A stretch of DNA of 64,000 nucleotides from Nocardioides allogilvus. GTDB taxonomy: Bacteria > Actinomycetota > Actinomycetes > Propionibacteriales > Nocardioidaceae. Both the position numbers and the translations under genes were made by a program. How positions within the stretch are numbered: the first letter of the stretch is position 1; each line of letters begins with the position of its first letter. Of this stretch, positions 52,224 through 60,852 are shown piece by piece. Location: contig NZ_PZYX01000008.1 in NCBI RefSeq assembly GCF_003047285.1, positions 113,227-177,226 on the forward strand, read 5' to 3'. The notes under the pieces are model-generated. The model made no database searches. It saw nothing but the letters and a program-made list of their open reading frames with translations, and was not told the DNA's origin.

Positions 52224-53762
52224 TCAGCCGCCGTGGGCGGCCGTCTGCTCGGCCATGATCGCGGTGATCTCCTCGGCCAGGGCGGGCCCGACCGTGCCCC
52301 AGTGGCGGCCGTAGCCGTAGACGTCGCGCAGCGGTCGTGAGGACAGCAGCCCGTCGATCAGGTCGATGTCGTCGGCGGTGATCAGCGCGGGGTGCGCGAC
52401 CCCGACGGCCTCGGAGACCTTGAGCAGGTCGCGGCGCAGGGTCTTGACGTAGTTGGCGGCGCGCGCCGACTTCAGGGTCGGGTCGAGCCCGTGCATCAGC
52501 CACGGCCGCTGGGTGGCGACGCCGGTCGGGCACTCGTCGGTGTGGCACTTCTGCGCCTGGATGCAGCCGATGGCGAGCATCGCCTCGCGACCGACGTTGA
52601 CCATGTCGCAGCCGAGCGCGAAGGCGACCAGCGCGTTGTCGGGCAGGCCGAGCTTGCCGGCCCCGATGAAGGTGATGTCGTCGGTCATGCCGGCCTCGGC
52701 GAAGCGCTTGTAGACCTTCGAGAAGCCCACCCGGAACGGGAAGGCGACCGAGTCGGCGAAGACCAGCGGCGCCGCGCCGGTGCCGCCCTCGCCGCCGTCG
52801 ATGTTGACGAAGTCGACCATCCGCTCGGGGGACATCGCCGCGATCAGGTCGTCCCAGAAGTCCATGTTGCCGACGGCGCTCTTGATCCCGACCGGCAGGC
52901 CGGTCGCCTGCGCGACCGTCTCGACGAAGTCGAGCAGCGAGTCCACGTCGTTGAACATCGCGTGCCGGCTCGGGGAGGCGCAGTCCACGCCGGCCTGGAT
53001 GCCCCGGATCTCCGCGATCTCGTCGGTGACCTTGACGCCCGGCAGCATCCCGCCGAGACCGGGCTTGGCGCCCTGCGACAGCTTGATCTCGATCATCCGC
53101 ACCGGCGCTCCGGCGCACAGCGCGACCAGGCGGTCGAGGTCGAAGACCCCGTCCTCGTCGCGACAGCCGAAGTACGACGTACCGATCTGGAAGACCAGGT
53201 CGCCGCCTTCACGGTGGTACGGCGACAGCGCGCCCTCCCCCGTGTTCTGCAGGCAGCCCGCGAGCTCGGCCCCACGGTTGAGCGCCGTGATCGCGTTGCT
53301 GCTCAGCGAGCCGTAGCTCATGCCGGAGATGTTCACGACCGACTGCGGCCGGAAGGCCTTGGCCCTCCCGCGCGCCAGGCCGACGACCTTGGCGCAGGGC
53401 AGCGGGGTCTCCTCGCCGGAGTGGGCGCTGGTCGAGGGCGCGACGTCGGCGAAGGTGCGCTGCTTGATGATCGGGTAGCCGACGTGGCCCTCGATGTCGT
53501 TGTCGGTGCCGAAGCCGAAGTAGTTGTTCTGCAGCTTGGAGCTGGCATAGACCCAGCGCCGCTGGTCGCGGCTGAAGGGGCGCTCCTCGTCGTTGCCCGC
53601 CACGATGTACTGCCGCAGCTCGGGGCCGATCCGCTCCAGCGCGAAGCGCGCGTGGCCCAGGACCGGGAAGTTGCGGGTGATGGCGTGCTGCTTCTGGCGC
53701 AGGTCGTGAGCGGCGAGCGCACCGACAGCGGCCGCCCCGAGGGCGGCGAGCGTCTTCTTCAT
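52224..53762 (-). CDS. FMN-binding glutamate synthase family protein
   Basis: A 512-residue protein with a short N-terminal hydrophobic stretch (LAALGAAAVGALAAHD) and the central FMN/Fe-S domain of GltB: NISGMSYGSLSSNAI near 144-158, KLSQGAKPGLGG, DGGEGGTGAAPL and a cysteine group in GCIQAQKCHTDECPTGVA that fits the [3Fe-4S] site. It lacks the glutaminase domain of true glutamate synthase. The partner and substrate are unknown. It is convergent with otsA and divergent from the PhaC-like gene. Confidence 0.88.
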   Translation of the reverse strand: MKKTLAALGAAAVGALAAHDLRQKQHAITRNFPVLGHARFALERIGPELRQYIVAGNDEERPFSRDQRRWVYASSKLQNNYFGFGTDNDIEGHVGYPIIKQRTFADVAPSTSAHSGEETPLPCAKVVGLARGRAKAFRPQSVVNISGMSYGSLSSNAITALNRGAELAGCLQNTGEGALSPYHREGGDLVFQIGTSYFGCRDEDGVFDLDRLVALCAGAPVRMIEIKLSQGAKPGLGGMLPGVKVTDEIAEIRGIQAGVDCASPSRHAMFNDVDSLLDFVETVAQATGLPVGIKSAVGNMDFWDDLIAAMSPERMVDFVNIDGGEGGTGAAPLVFADSVAFPFRVGFSKVYKRFAEAGMTDDITFIGAGKLGLPDNALVAFALGCDMVNVGREAMLAIGCIQAQKCHTDECPTGVATQRPWLMHGLDPTLKSARAANYVKTLRRDLLKVSEAVGVAHPALITADDIDLIDGLLSSRPLRDVYGYGRHWGTVGPALAEEITAIMAEQTAAHGG

Positions 53763-53837
53763 GGGTCGTGTCTAGTCCTGCGTCCGACCTCCAAGCAACC
53801 TGCTCGGCCCGAGTCGGGCGGGCGTATCTTCAGGCAC

Positions 53838-55040
53838 ATGGATCTCCTGCCTCCCAAGCCTGCTCAAGTGGTCTCGGCTGCCAGCAACGTCGCCCACAAG
53901 GTGTTCTACGGCGGACTGGCGGACCTGAGGCCGATGCCGCGCACGCTGATCGACGACGGGGAGCTGCGCGAGGTCTACCACTACCGGCCGGCCGCGGGAG
54001 TCGTCGAGACGGGCGATCCGGTCCTGCTGGTGACGCCGCTGGCCGCGCCCGCCATCTGCTTCGACCTGCGCCGCGGTTGCTCGCTCGTCGAGCACCTCGT
54101 CACCGAGGGGCGCCGGACCTACCTCGTGGAGTACGGCGAGGTGTCGTTCAAGAACCGCAACCTCGGCATGGAGCACTGGGTCGACGAGGTGCTGCCCGAG
54201 GCGATCAAGGCTGTTTCCGAGCACGCCGGCGGACGCCCGGTGCACGTGATCGGCTGGAGCCTCGGCGGCATCTTCGCGCTGCTGACCGCGGCCGACCAGC
54301 CCGCGCTGCCGATCGCCTCGCTCACGGTCGTCGGTTCGCCGGTCGACGTGAAGAAGGTGCCGCTGATGGCGCCGGTGCGGCCCCTGCTCAACCTCAACTT
54401 CATGGAGGGCAACGGCCTCGTCACCCGCGGCTACCAGGCGATGGGCGGCATCCCGAAGCCGCTCGTCAACTGGGCCTTCACGGCTGCCTCCGCGCAGAAG
54501 GTCATCACCAAGCCGCTCGCCCTGCTGACCAACCTCGACGACGCCGACTTCCTCGCGCAGATCGAGGCGGTGGACCGCTTCTCGGCCAACATGATCGCCT
54601 ACCCGGGCCGCACCTTCGGCCAGCTCTACCACCGGATGGTCAAGGGCAACGCGCTCGCCAGGGGCTCGATGCCCTTCGGCGACCGGACGATCGAGCTCTC
54701 CTCGATCACGGCGCCGGTGCTGGTGTTCGGCGGCGCGACCGACGGCATCGCACCGGTCAAGGCGGTCAAGCCCGTGGTCGCGCTCCTCACCGGATCGGTC
54801 GACGTCCGCTTCGAGATCGTCCCCGGTGGCCACCTCGGGATGCTCACCGGCCGAGCCGCCCGGGGCACCACGTGGCGGGTGATGGACGAGTGGATCGAGC
54901 AGTGGTCCACCCCGACCCGGAAGGCCCCCGCGAGGAAGAAGGCCGCCACCGCGAAGAAGAAGACGGCCGACCCTGACGCGATCGGGGCCAACCCCCACCG
55001 TCGCTACGGGTCCGCCGGCTCGCGCTCGCTCGGTCGCTGA
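53838..55040 (+). CDS. PhaC-like alpha/beta hydrolase with lysine-rich tail
   Basis: A 400-residue protein similar to polyhydroxyalkanoate synthases in layout: [17 protein letters not shown] near 64-80, the nucleophile elbow GWSLGG with S141, the acid in FGGATDGI and the histidine in VPGGHLG. PHA synthases use cysteine in GxCxG; serine here suggests an esterase or lipase-like relative. The last 45 residues are rich in Ala-Lys ([11 protein letters not shown]), possibly for binding DNA or granules. ATG 53838 is seven bases after TATCTT; the much longer upstream frame is antisense. Confidence 0.8.
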   Translation: MDLLPPKPAQVVSAASNVAHKVFYGGLADLRPMPRTLIDDGELREVYHYRPAAGVVETGDPVLLVTPLAAPAICFDLRRGCSLVEHLVTEGRRTYLVEYGEVSFKNRNLGMEHWVDEVLPEAIKAVSEHAGGRPVHVIGWSLGGIFALLTAADQPALPIASLTVVGSPVDVKKVPLMAPVRPLLNLNFMEGNGLVTRGYQAMGGIPKPLVNWAFTAASAQKVITKPLALLTNLDDADFLAQIEAVDRFSANMIAYPGRTFGQLYHRMVKGNALARGSMPFGDRTIELSSITAPVLVFGGATDGIAPVKAVKPVVALLTGSVDVRFEIVPGGHLGMLTGRAARGTTWRVMDEWIEQWSTPTRKAPARKKAATAKKKTADPDAIGANPHRRYGSAGSRSLGR

Positions 55041-55048
55041 CCGCCGCC

Positions 55049-55771
55049 GTGAGTGCACTGCAGGGCCTGGTCGAGCGCGGGCTGATGGCGCCCGACTGGG
55101 CGGCCGCACTGGCGCCGGTGGACGACAGGATCGCGGTGCTCGGGCAGTTCCTGCGGGCCGAGATCGCCGCCGGGCGGGACTACCTCCCGGCCGGGGACCA
55201 CGTGATGCGGGCCTTCGCGCGGCCACTGGGCGACGTACGCGTGCTGATCGTCGGGCAGGACCCCTATCCGACCCCGGGACACCCGATCGGGCTGTCGTTC
55301 GCGGTCGCGCCGGACGTGCGACCGGTGCCGCGGTCGCTGGCCAACATCTATGCCGAGCTCAGCTCGGACCTCGGCCTGGCGCCGGTCGCCCACGGCGACC
55401 TGTCGGCCTGGGCCGACCAGGGCGTGATGCTGCTCAACCGGGTGCTCACGGTCGCCCCGGGTGCCGCGGCGTCGCACCGCGGCCGCGGCTGGGAGGCCGT
55501 CACCGAGTGCGCGATCACGGCCCTCGCCGAGCGCGGCGGGCCGTGCGCGGCGATCCTGTGGGGCCGCGACGCGCAGTCCCTCAAGCCGTTGCTCGGCCCG
55601 ATCCCGTGGGTCGAGTCGGCCCACCCCTCCCCGCTCTCGGCGTCGCGCGGCTTCTTCGGCTCCCGGCCGTTCTCCCGCGTGAACAAGCTGCTCGCCGACC
55701 AGGGCGCGCCCCCGGTCGACTGGTCGCTCCCGCCGGCGGCCCCCTCTCCTCCCCTCCCCCCCGGTAGTTGA
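55049..55771 (+). CDS. ung: Uracil-DNA glycosylase
   Basis: A 240-residue family 1 UDG. The water-activating loop GQDPYP (69-74) has D71; the leucine-loop HPSPLS begins at H192; [10 protein letters not shown] and ILWGRDAQ are the remaining conserved blocks. It removes uracil from DNA as the first step in base excision repair. GTG 55049 lies 8 bp after the PhaC-like stop. The last residues (PSPPLPPGS) are unlike the family, and the stop codon is inside a hairpin repeat, so the end may have been altered by repeat insertion. Confidence 0.93.
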   Translation: MSALQGLVERGLMAPDWAAALAPVDDRIAVLGQFLRAEIAAGRDYLPAGDHVMRAFARPLGDVRVLIVGQDPYPTPGHPIGLSFAVAPDVRPVPRSLANIYAELSSDLGLAPVAHGDLSAWADQGVMLLNRVLTVAPGAAASHRGRGWEAVTECAITALAERGGPCAAILWGRDAQSLKPLLGPIPWVESAHPSPLSASRGFFGSRPFSRVNKLLADQGAPPVDWSLPPAAPSPPLPPGS

Positions 55772-55825
55772 GTGAGAACTTGTCGGCTGACGGCCAGATC
55801 TCCACAAAGTCGCACTCAACTACCG
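55762..55825. repeat. 64-bp imperfect hairpin repeat at the ung 3' end
   Basis: Arms CGGTAGTTGAGTG (55762-55774) and CACTCAACTACCG (55813-55825) are perfect 13-bp complements. Pairing continues inward with mismatches. The ung stop TGA (55769-55771) is inside the left arm. It looks like a mobile intergenic palindrome. Confidence 0.75.
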
Positions 55826-55842
55826 CCCGCAGATGGCCGACC

Positions 55843-55871
55843 TTGAGAATAGTCCGGGATTCAACTATTCT
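55843..55871 (+). promoter_or_regulatory. Promoter of the DODA gene
   Basis: TTGAGA (55843-55848) and TATTCT (55866-55871) are 17 bp apart, the clearest sigma-70-type promoter in the window. The -10 ends six bases before ATG 55878, so transcription starts on the start codon. Confidence 0.8.
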
Positions 55872-55872
55872 C
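55845..55872. promoter_or_regulatory. Operator overlapping the DODA promoter
   Basis: GAGAATAGT and ACTATTCTC are perfect 9-bp arms, 10 bp apart. They cover the -35 and the -10, as expected for a repressor such as a MarR-type protein. No such regulator gene is adjacent. Confidence 0.75.
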
Positions 55873-55877
55873 GTGGC

Positions 55878-56651
55878 ATGACCGACCGGATGCCTGCCCT
55901 CTACATCGGCCACGGCGCGCCGCCACTGCTCGACGACCCGGTGTGGTCGGGACAGCTGGCGACGTTGGCCAAGGACCTACCGAGGCCCAAGGCGATCCTG
56001 ATCGTCAGCGCCCACTGGGAGTCGGCGCCGGTCAGCCTGACCGCGAACTACGCACCGTTGGTCTACGACTTCGGCGGTTTCGCGCCGAAGTACTACCAGA
56101 TGACCTACGAGACCCCCGACGCCTCCGCGCTCGCGCAACGGGTCGCCGCGATGATGCCGAAGGACGAGCCCGTCCACCAGCACACCAGCCGCGGCCTCGA
56201 CCACGGCGCATGGGTGCCGCTCAAGATCATGTATCCCCGGGCCGACATCCCGGTGCTGCAGATGTCGCTGCCCACCTCCGACCCGGTCAAGCTGATGAAG
56301 CTCGGCGAGCGGCTCAAGCCGCTGCGCGACGAGGGTGTGCTGATCATCGGGTCCGGCTTCCTCACCCACGGACTGCCGTTCCTCAAGGACTGGAGCATCA
56401 ACGCCAAGGCCCCGGGCTGGTCCCAGGACTTCGACGCCTGGGCGGGCGAGGCGCTGGCCCGTGGCGACGTCGACGCGCTGGCCAACTACACCGCCAGCGC
56501 CCCCGGCATGCCCTACGCGCACCCGACCGTCGAGCACTACATCCCGCTGTTCGTCACGCTGGGCGCGGCGACCACCCCCGACGAGCCGGGGATCCAGGTC
56601 ATCGACGGGTTCTGGATGGGGTTGTCGAAGAGGTCGCTGCAGGTCGCGTGA
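55878..56651 (+). CDS. DODA/YgiD-type class III extradiol dioxygenase
   Basis: A 257-residue protein of the LigB/DODA superfamily. Zinc or iron ligand candidates are H12 (YIGHGAPP), H46 (VSAHWES), and a later histidine in GSGFLTHG and DHGAWVP. Bacterial members (YgiD, MhqO-like) cleave or detoxify catechols and quinones. ATG 55878 is set by the promoter geometry; an in-frame ATG at 55833 lies upstream of the promoter. The promoter is covered by a palindromic operator, so it is probably inducible. The gene is convergent with the aldehyde dehydrogenase. Confidence 0.88.
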   Translation: MTDRMPALYIGHGAPPLLDDPVWSGQLATLAKDLPRPKAILIVSAHWESAPVSLTANYAPLVYDFGGFAPKYYQMTYETPDASALAQRVAAMMPKDEPVHQHTSRGLDHGAWVPLKIMYPRADIPVLQMSLPTSDPVKLMKLGERLKPLRDEGVLIIGSGFLTHGLPFLKDWSINAKAPGWSQDFDAWAGEALARGDVDALANYTASAPGMPYAHPTVEHYIPLFVTLGAATTPDEPGIQVIDGFWMGLSKRSLQVA

Positions 56652-56689
56652 GGTTTCGTGACGGCGCTGGCGCGCCTCCTCAACCGCCG
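56652..56689. repeat. 38-bp interspersed repeat, copy 2
   Basis: It begins GGTTTCGTGACGGCGCTGGC and matches the reverse complement of the copy at 59951-59988 at 37 of 38 positions. It fills the gap between two convergent genes and supplies the stop of the aldehyde dehydrogenase gene (56680-56682). Confidence 0.85.
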
Positions 56690-58233
56690 AAGGGAAGTCG
56701 CCGCATGATCTTCAGCGAGATCCGGGTCTGCCTGGCGTAGGCGGCGTAGTCCTGCCCGGGCTGCGGGCCCATGACCTGCTTCTTGAGCACCCCGATGTTC
56801 TGGCAATCGGTGTACTTCAGCAGCCCCTGGTCACCGTGCCGCCCGCCGACACCGGACTGCTTCACTCCGCCCGACGGCGTGCCCTTGGACGCATAGGCCG
56901 TCGCGAGGATGTCGTTGATGTTGACGTTGCCCGACTCGATGCGGCGTGCGACTGCCATCGCGGCGTCGAGGTCGGTCCCCCACACCGACGCGTTCAGGCC
57001 GTAGTCGGTGTCGTTGGCGAGCCGGATCGCGTCCTCGATGTCGGAGTAGCGGTGCAGCGCGACCACCGGGCCGAAGGTCTCGCACGAGCCGGTCAGCATG
57101 TCGGCGGTGACGCCCTCGAGGATCGTCGGCGCGAAGAACGCGGGGCCGATGTCGGGCAGCGGGTGGCCGCCGGTCAGCACGGTCGCGCCCTTGGCCACCG
57201 CGTCGTCGACATGGGAGCGCACGCGCTCCAGGTGGTCGACCGAGACGAGCGAGCCGAGCTCGGGCGTGTAGTCGTAGGTCGCGCCGATCACCAGGGACTC
57301 GGTCGCCTCGACGAAGCGCGCGCGGAAGTCGTCGTACAACGAGTCGTGGATGTACATCCGCTCGATGTGCATGCAGATCTGGCCGGTGTTGCCGAAGGCG
57401 GCGAACAGGGACGCCTTGACCACGTCGTCGAGGTCGGCGTCGGGCAGCACGATCATCGGGTTCTTGCCGCCGAGCTCGAGGCAGCAGCCGATCAGGTTGC
57501 GCCCGGCGCGCTCGCCGACGACCCGTCCCGTGGCGGTCGAGCCGGTGAACATGACGTAGTTGGCGTTGTCGATCAGCGTCGGCCCGACGTCGGCGCCCTC
57601 GCCGCACACGACCTGCACGAGGCCGGCGGGCAGCCCGGCCTGCTCGAGCAGCTCGACGCCGTACAGGCCGGAGAGAGCCGTCTTGTTGTCGGGCTTGACC
57701 ACGACGCCGTTGCCGGCGATGAGCGCCGGGATCGCGTCGGAGATGGCCGTGGCGAAGGGGAAGTTCCAGGGCGCGATGATGCCGACGACGCCCTTGGGCT
57801 GGCGGATCTCCGTCGACCCGGAGATGACCGGCACCGGCCCGGGTCGCGACTTGTCGGCGAGCAGCTTGGGCGCGCGGCGGAGGTAGTGGGCGGTCACCAT
57901 CGGGATGTCGCAGGTCTCCTCGACCGCCATCCGGCGGTTCTTGCCCGACTCGGCCTGGATGACGTCGGCGAGCTGCTCCTGCGCGTCGATGACGAGCGAG
58001 TGGAACTTCTTGAACACCTTGAGCCGCTTGCGCAACGGCCACTGCGACCACTCGGCCTGTACGGCGCGGGCCCGGCCGAACGCCGCCGCGATGTCCTCCG
58101 GCGTCGACTGCGGGAGCTCGACGAGCACCTCGCCGGTGTAGACCTCGGTGAGCTTCCAGGTGCCGCCGCTGGTGGACGGCACGCGCGCCACGAGGCCCTG
58201 CAGGAAGTCGTCGGTCAGCGAAGCGGGACGCAT
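56680..58233 (-). CDS. Succinate-semialdehyde dehydrogenase-like aldehyde dehydrogenase
   Basis: A 517-residue NAD(P)-dependent aldehyde dehydrogenase. C287 (GQICMHIER) is the nucleophile, E253 (LELGGKNPM) the general base, and IIAPWNFPF near 152-160 and FTGSTATG near 229-236 line the cofactor site. It resembles the succinate-semialdehyde dehydrogenase group of actinobacteria, but the GMC partner 4 bp upstream suggests a joint alcohol-to-acid pathway. The stop and last residues lie in a repeat copy. It is second in an operon with a KstR-like operator. Confidence 0.87.
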   Translation of the reverse strand: MRPASLTDDFLQGLVARVPSTSGGTWKLTEVYTGEVLVELPQSTPEDIAAAFGRARAVQAEWSQWPLRKRLKVFKKFHSLVIDAQEQLADVIQAESGKNRRMAVEETCDIPMVTAHYLRRAPKLLADKSRPGPVPVISGSTEIRQPKGVVGIIAPWNFPFATAISDAIPALIAGNGVVVKPDNKTALSGLYGVELLEQAGLPAGLVQVVCGEGADVGPTLIDNANYVMFTGSTATGRVVGERAGRNLIGCCLELGGKNPMIVLPDADLDDVVKASLFAAFGNTGQICMHIERMYIHDSLYDDFRARFVEATESLVIGATYDYTPELGSLVSVDHLERVRSHVDDAVAKGATVLTGGHPLPDIGPAFFAPTILEGVTADMLTGSCETFGPVVALHRYSDIEDAIRLANDTDYGLNASVWGTDLDAAMAVARRIESGNVNINDILATAYASKGTPSGGVKQSGVGGRHGDQGLLKYTDCQNIGVLKKQVMGPQPGQDYAAYARQTRISLKIMRRLPFGG

Positions 58234-58237
58234 GGGA

Positions 58238-59866
58238 TCAGTCCTTCTGGAGGATCAGCTCGGCGCACTTCTCGCCGATCATGATCGAGGGTGCGTTGGT
58301 GTTGCCGCGGATGATCGTCGGCATGATGCTGGCGTCGGCGACGCGGAGGCCGTCGATGCCGCGCACCTTGAGCTCGGGGTCGACCACCGCGCGCTCGTCG
58401 ACGCCCATCCGGCAGGACCCGACGGGGTGGTAGACGGTGGTCGCGCGGTTGCGGATCTCGTCGGTGAGCCGGTCGCCGGAGTAGGCCGGGCCGGGCTCGT
58501 ACTCGCCCTTCACGTGGCGGGCGATCGAGGGGTGGCTCATCGTCTCGCGGATCATGTCGAGGCCCTCGCGGAGCACGGCCAGGTCGTCGGGCTCGGCGAG
58601 GAACTGCGGGTCGATCAGCGGCGCGACCATGGGGTCGGCGCTCGCCAGGCGCAGGGTGCCGCGCGACTTCGGCTGGATCAGCGTCGAGAAGACCGACCAC
58701 GACGGGCGCTGGTCGGACTTCATCCGCACCGGCGCGTCCTGGTTGGGAGCGGGATAGCTCCAGGGCAGCGCGAGCAGCTGCATGTCCGGGAGCCCGGCCG
58801 GCGCGTGCGACGTACTCACGAAGGCACCCGACTCGAAGACCGAGTGGGCCATGAAGGTGCGCCCCTTCTGCAGCCGCTCCTTGACGATGCCCTTGCCGAA
58901 GTAGAAGGCGTTGCCCTTGTTGGGCGAGTTGTCGACGTGCCAGGTCGTCGGCACGAAGAGGTGGTCGTGGAGGTTGTCGCCCACGGGCAGGTCGGCGTGG
59001 ACCTCGATGCCGAAGCCGGAAAGGTGCTCGGGGTGACCGATGCCCGAGAGCTGCAGGAGGTGCGGCGAGCCGTAGGCACCGGCACTGACGATGACCTCCT
59101 TGGTGGCGCGGATCGTGCGCCGGGCGCCGCCCTCGATCACCTCGACGCCGGTCGCGCGGCCGCCCTCGATGACGACGCGAGCGGCGGTCGCACCGGTCGT
59201 GATGCTGAGGCCGGGCGAAGTGTTCTCGGTGACGTAGGCCCTGCTGGCGGAGAAGCGCACCCCGTTGCTGGTGTTCTCCTGGATGACGTGCATGCCGGAC
59301 TGCTCGGCGCCGTTGTAGTCCGGCGTCCGGTCGACACCGAGCGCCTCCTGCCCGGCGGTGACGAACGCCTTCGCCGCGTCGGTGATGTGGTGGTTCTCGA
59401 TCACCTGCACCGGTCCCCCGGAGCCGCGGTAGTCGCTGGCCCCGCCCTCCCAGCTCTCCAGCTTCTTGTACGTCGCCAGCACGTCGTCGTAGGACCAGCC
59501 CTTGTTGCCCTCGTCGGCCCAGGAGTCGAAGTCGGCACGGTTGCCGCGGACGAAGATCATCCCGTTGACCGAGGACGAGCCGCCCATCAGCCGGCCGCGC
59601 GTGGCGGGCACCTTGCGGTTGTTCAAGTTGGCTTGAGGGACGTGGTAGAAACCCCAGTCGAACCTCGCCTTCAGCTTCGGCTCCGCGTGGATCATCGCGA
59701 TCATGCCGGGCGTCTTGAACATCATCGACGTGTCCGGACCGCCCGCCTCGAGCAGCACCACGCTGTGACCCGCGTCCGCGAGCCGCCCCGCGACCGCGCA
59801 CCCGGCGCTGCCCGCCCCCACCACGACGTACTCGGCCTCGCTGACCTGCGGCTGGGACTTGGCCAT
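58238..59866 (-). CDS. GMC family FAD oxidoreductase
   Basis: A 542-residue choline-dehydrogenase-like flavoprotein. The dinucleotide fold VVVGAGSAGCAVAGRL (14-29) is followed by GGSSSVNGMIFVRGN near 85-99 (GMC signature 1), the SAGAYGSPHLLQLSGIG stretch near 255-271 (signature 2) and the C-terminal catalytic pair in TVYHPVGSCRMG and GNTNAPSIMIGEK. It oxidises an alcohol to an aldehyde, which the next gene could oxidise further. ATG 59866 has GAAGGTGG upstream. A 26-bp operator lies 46-71 bp upstream. Confidence 0.9.
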   Translation of the reverse strand: MAKSQPQVSEAEYVVVGAGSAGCAVAGRLADAGHSVVLLEAGGPDTSMMFKTPGMIAMIHAEPKLKARFDWGFYHVPQANLNNRKVPATRGRLMGGSSSVNGMIFVRGNRADFDSWADEGNKGWSYDDVLATYKKLESWEGGASDYRGSGGPVQVIENHHITDAAKAFVTAGQEALGVDRTPDYNGAEQSGMHVIQENTSNGVRFSASRAYVTENTSPGLSITTGATAARVVIEGGRATGVEVIEGGARRTIRATKEVIVSAGAYGSPHLLQLSGIGHPEHLSGFGIEVHADLPVGDNLHDHLFVPTTWHVDNSPNKGNAFYFGKGIVKERLQKGRTFMAHSVFESGAFVSTSHAPAGLPDMQLLALPWSYPAPNQDAPVRMKSDQRPSWSVFSTLIQPKSRGTLRLASADPMVAPLIDPQFLAEPDDLAVLREGLDMIRETMSHPSIARHVKGEYEPGPAYSGDRLTDEIRNRATTVYHPVGSCRMGVDERAVVDPELKVRGIDGLRVADASIMPTIIRGNTNAPSIMIGEKCAELILQKD

Positions 59867-59911
59867 GTCGGATCCACCTTCACTACGGGCACTGGCTGGG
59901 CGTGCGTCAAC

Positions 59912-59937
59912 CGAAACTGTAACTCGTTCTAGTTTCG
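59912..59937. promoter_or_regulatory. KstR-like palindromic operator
   Basis: CGAAACTGTAAC and GTTCTAGTTTCG form 12-bp arms with two mismatches around TC. The core TGTAACTCGTTCTA fits the KstR consensus TNNAACNNGTTNNA. It lies 46 bp upstream of the GMC oxidoreductase ATG. Confidence 0.6.
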
Positions 59938-59950
59938 CCGGGAAGGGGTC

Positions 59951-59988
59951 CGGCGGTTGAGGAGGCTCGCCAGCGCCGTCACGAAACC
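59951..59988. repeat. 38-bp interspersed repeat, copy 3
   Basis: It begins CGGCGGTTGAGGAGGCTCGC and is an inverted copy of 56652-56689 with one mismatch. It lies between the divergent GMC and pdxY genes and just upstream of the pdxY -10. Confidence 0.85.
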
Positions 59989-59994
59989 CCGGCC

Positions 59995-60000
59995 TAACCT
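59995..60000 (+). promoter_or_regulatory. Leaderless -10 element TAACCT
   Basis: TAACCT ends six bases before GTG 60007 and decides between two possible GTG starts of pdxY. Confidence 0.5.
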
Positions 60001-60006
60001 GTGCCC

Positions 60007-60849
60007 GTGAAGATCTTGTCGATCCAGTCCTCGGTCGCCTACGGCCACGTCGGCAACTCCGCCGCCGTCTTCCCGCTCCAGCGGCTGGGCCACGAGGTCT
60101 GGCCGGTGTCGACCGTGGTCTTCTCCAACCACACGGGGTACGGCGCCTGGCGCGGCCCGCTGCTCAAGCCGGACGACGTCGCGGCGGTGGTCACCGGGAT
60201 CGCCGAGCGGGGCGTGCTCGGCTCGTGCGACGCGGTCCTCTCCGGCTACCAGGGCGGTGCCGGGATCGCGTCCGTGATCCTGGATGCGGTCGAGCAGGTC
60301 AAGGCGGCGAACCCCGCGGCGACGTACACGTGTGATCCGGTGATGGGCAACGCGACGTCCGGCTGCTTCGTGGACCCGGCGATCCCGCCGATCATCCGTG
60401 AGCTCGTCGTGCCGCGGGCGGACATCATCACGCCCAACCAGTTCGAGCTCGGGTTCCTCACCGACACCTCACCGGTGTCGCTCGCGTCGACCCTGGAGTC
60501 GGCGGACCTCGCACTGGCGATGGGGCCCTCGACCGTGCTCGTCACGTCGGTCCTCTTCACCGAAGGCTCCATCGGGATGCTGGCCGTGGACGGCGACGGC
60601 GCGTGGCTGGTCGAGACCCCGCGGCTGCCGATGAAGGCCAACGGGTCCGGCGACATCACCGCCGCCCTCTTCACCGCCCACCTGCACGAGACCGGGTCAG
60701 CTGCTTCCGCCCTGGCCCGCACGGCGTCGTCCGTCTTCGCGGTGCTCAAGGCCACGCTCGAGTCGGGCGAGCGCGAGCTGCGCCTGATCGCCGCACAGGA
60801 CGCGATCGCGCACCCGGAGTGTGAGTTCGAGGTCCGGCAGGTGCGGTGA
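60007..60849 (+). CDS. pdxY: Pyridoxal kinase
   Basis: A 280-residue ribokinase-like enzyme. The start VKILSIQSSVAYGHVGNSAA matches the PdxY/PdxK family opening, then FSNHTGYGAWRG, GYQGGAG, YTCDPVMGN and the anion-hole GSGDITAALFTA with the catalytic aspartate. It phosphorylates pyridoxal or related vitamers to give PLP. GTG 60007 is preferred over GTG 60001 because it aligns with the family and lies six bases from TAACCT. It is convergent with the HNH gene, 3 bp apart. Confidence 0.93.
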   Translation: MKILSIQSSVAYGHVGNSAAVFPLQRLGHEVWPVSTVVFSNHTGYGAWRGPLLKPDDVAAVVTGIAERGVLGSCDAVLSGYQGGAGIASVILDAVEQVKAANPAATYTCDPVMGNATSGCFVDPAIPPIIRELVVPRADIITPNQFELGFLTDTSPVSLASTLESADLALAMGPSTVLVTSVLFTEGSIGMLAVDGDGAWLVETPRLPMKANGSGDITAALFTAHLHETGSAASALARTASSVFAVLKATLESGERELRLIAAQDAIAHPECEFEVRQVR

Positions 60850-60852
60850 CGT

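Noticed and set aside
52392..53837. N-terminal extension of the PhaC-like protein
   Set aside because: Antisense of the FMN-binding glutamate synthase gene; the real ATG follows a TATCTT element.
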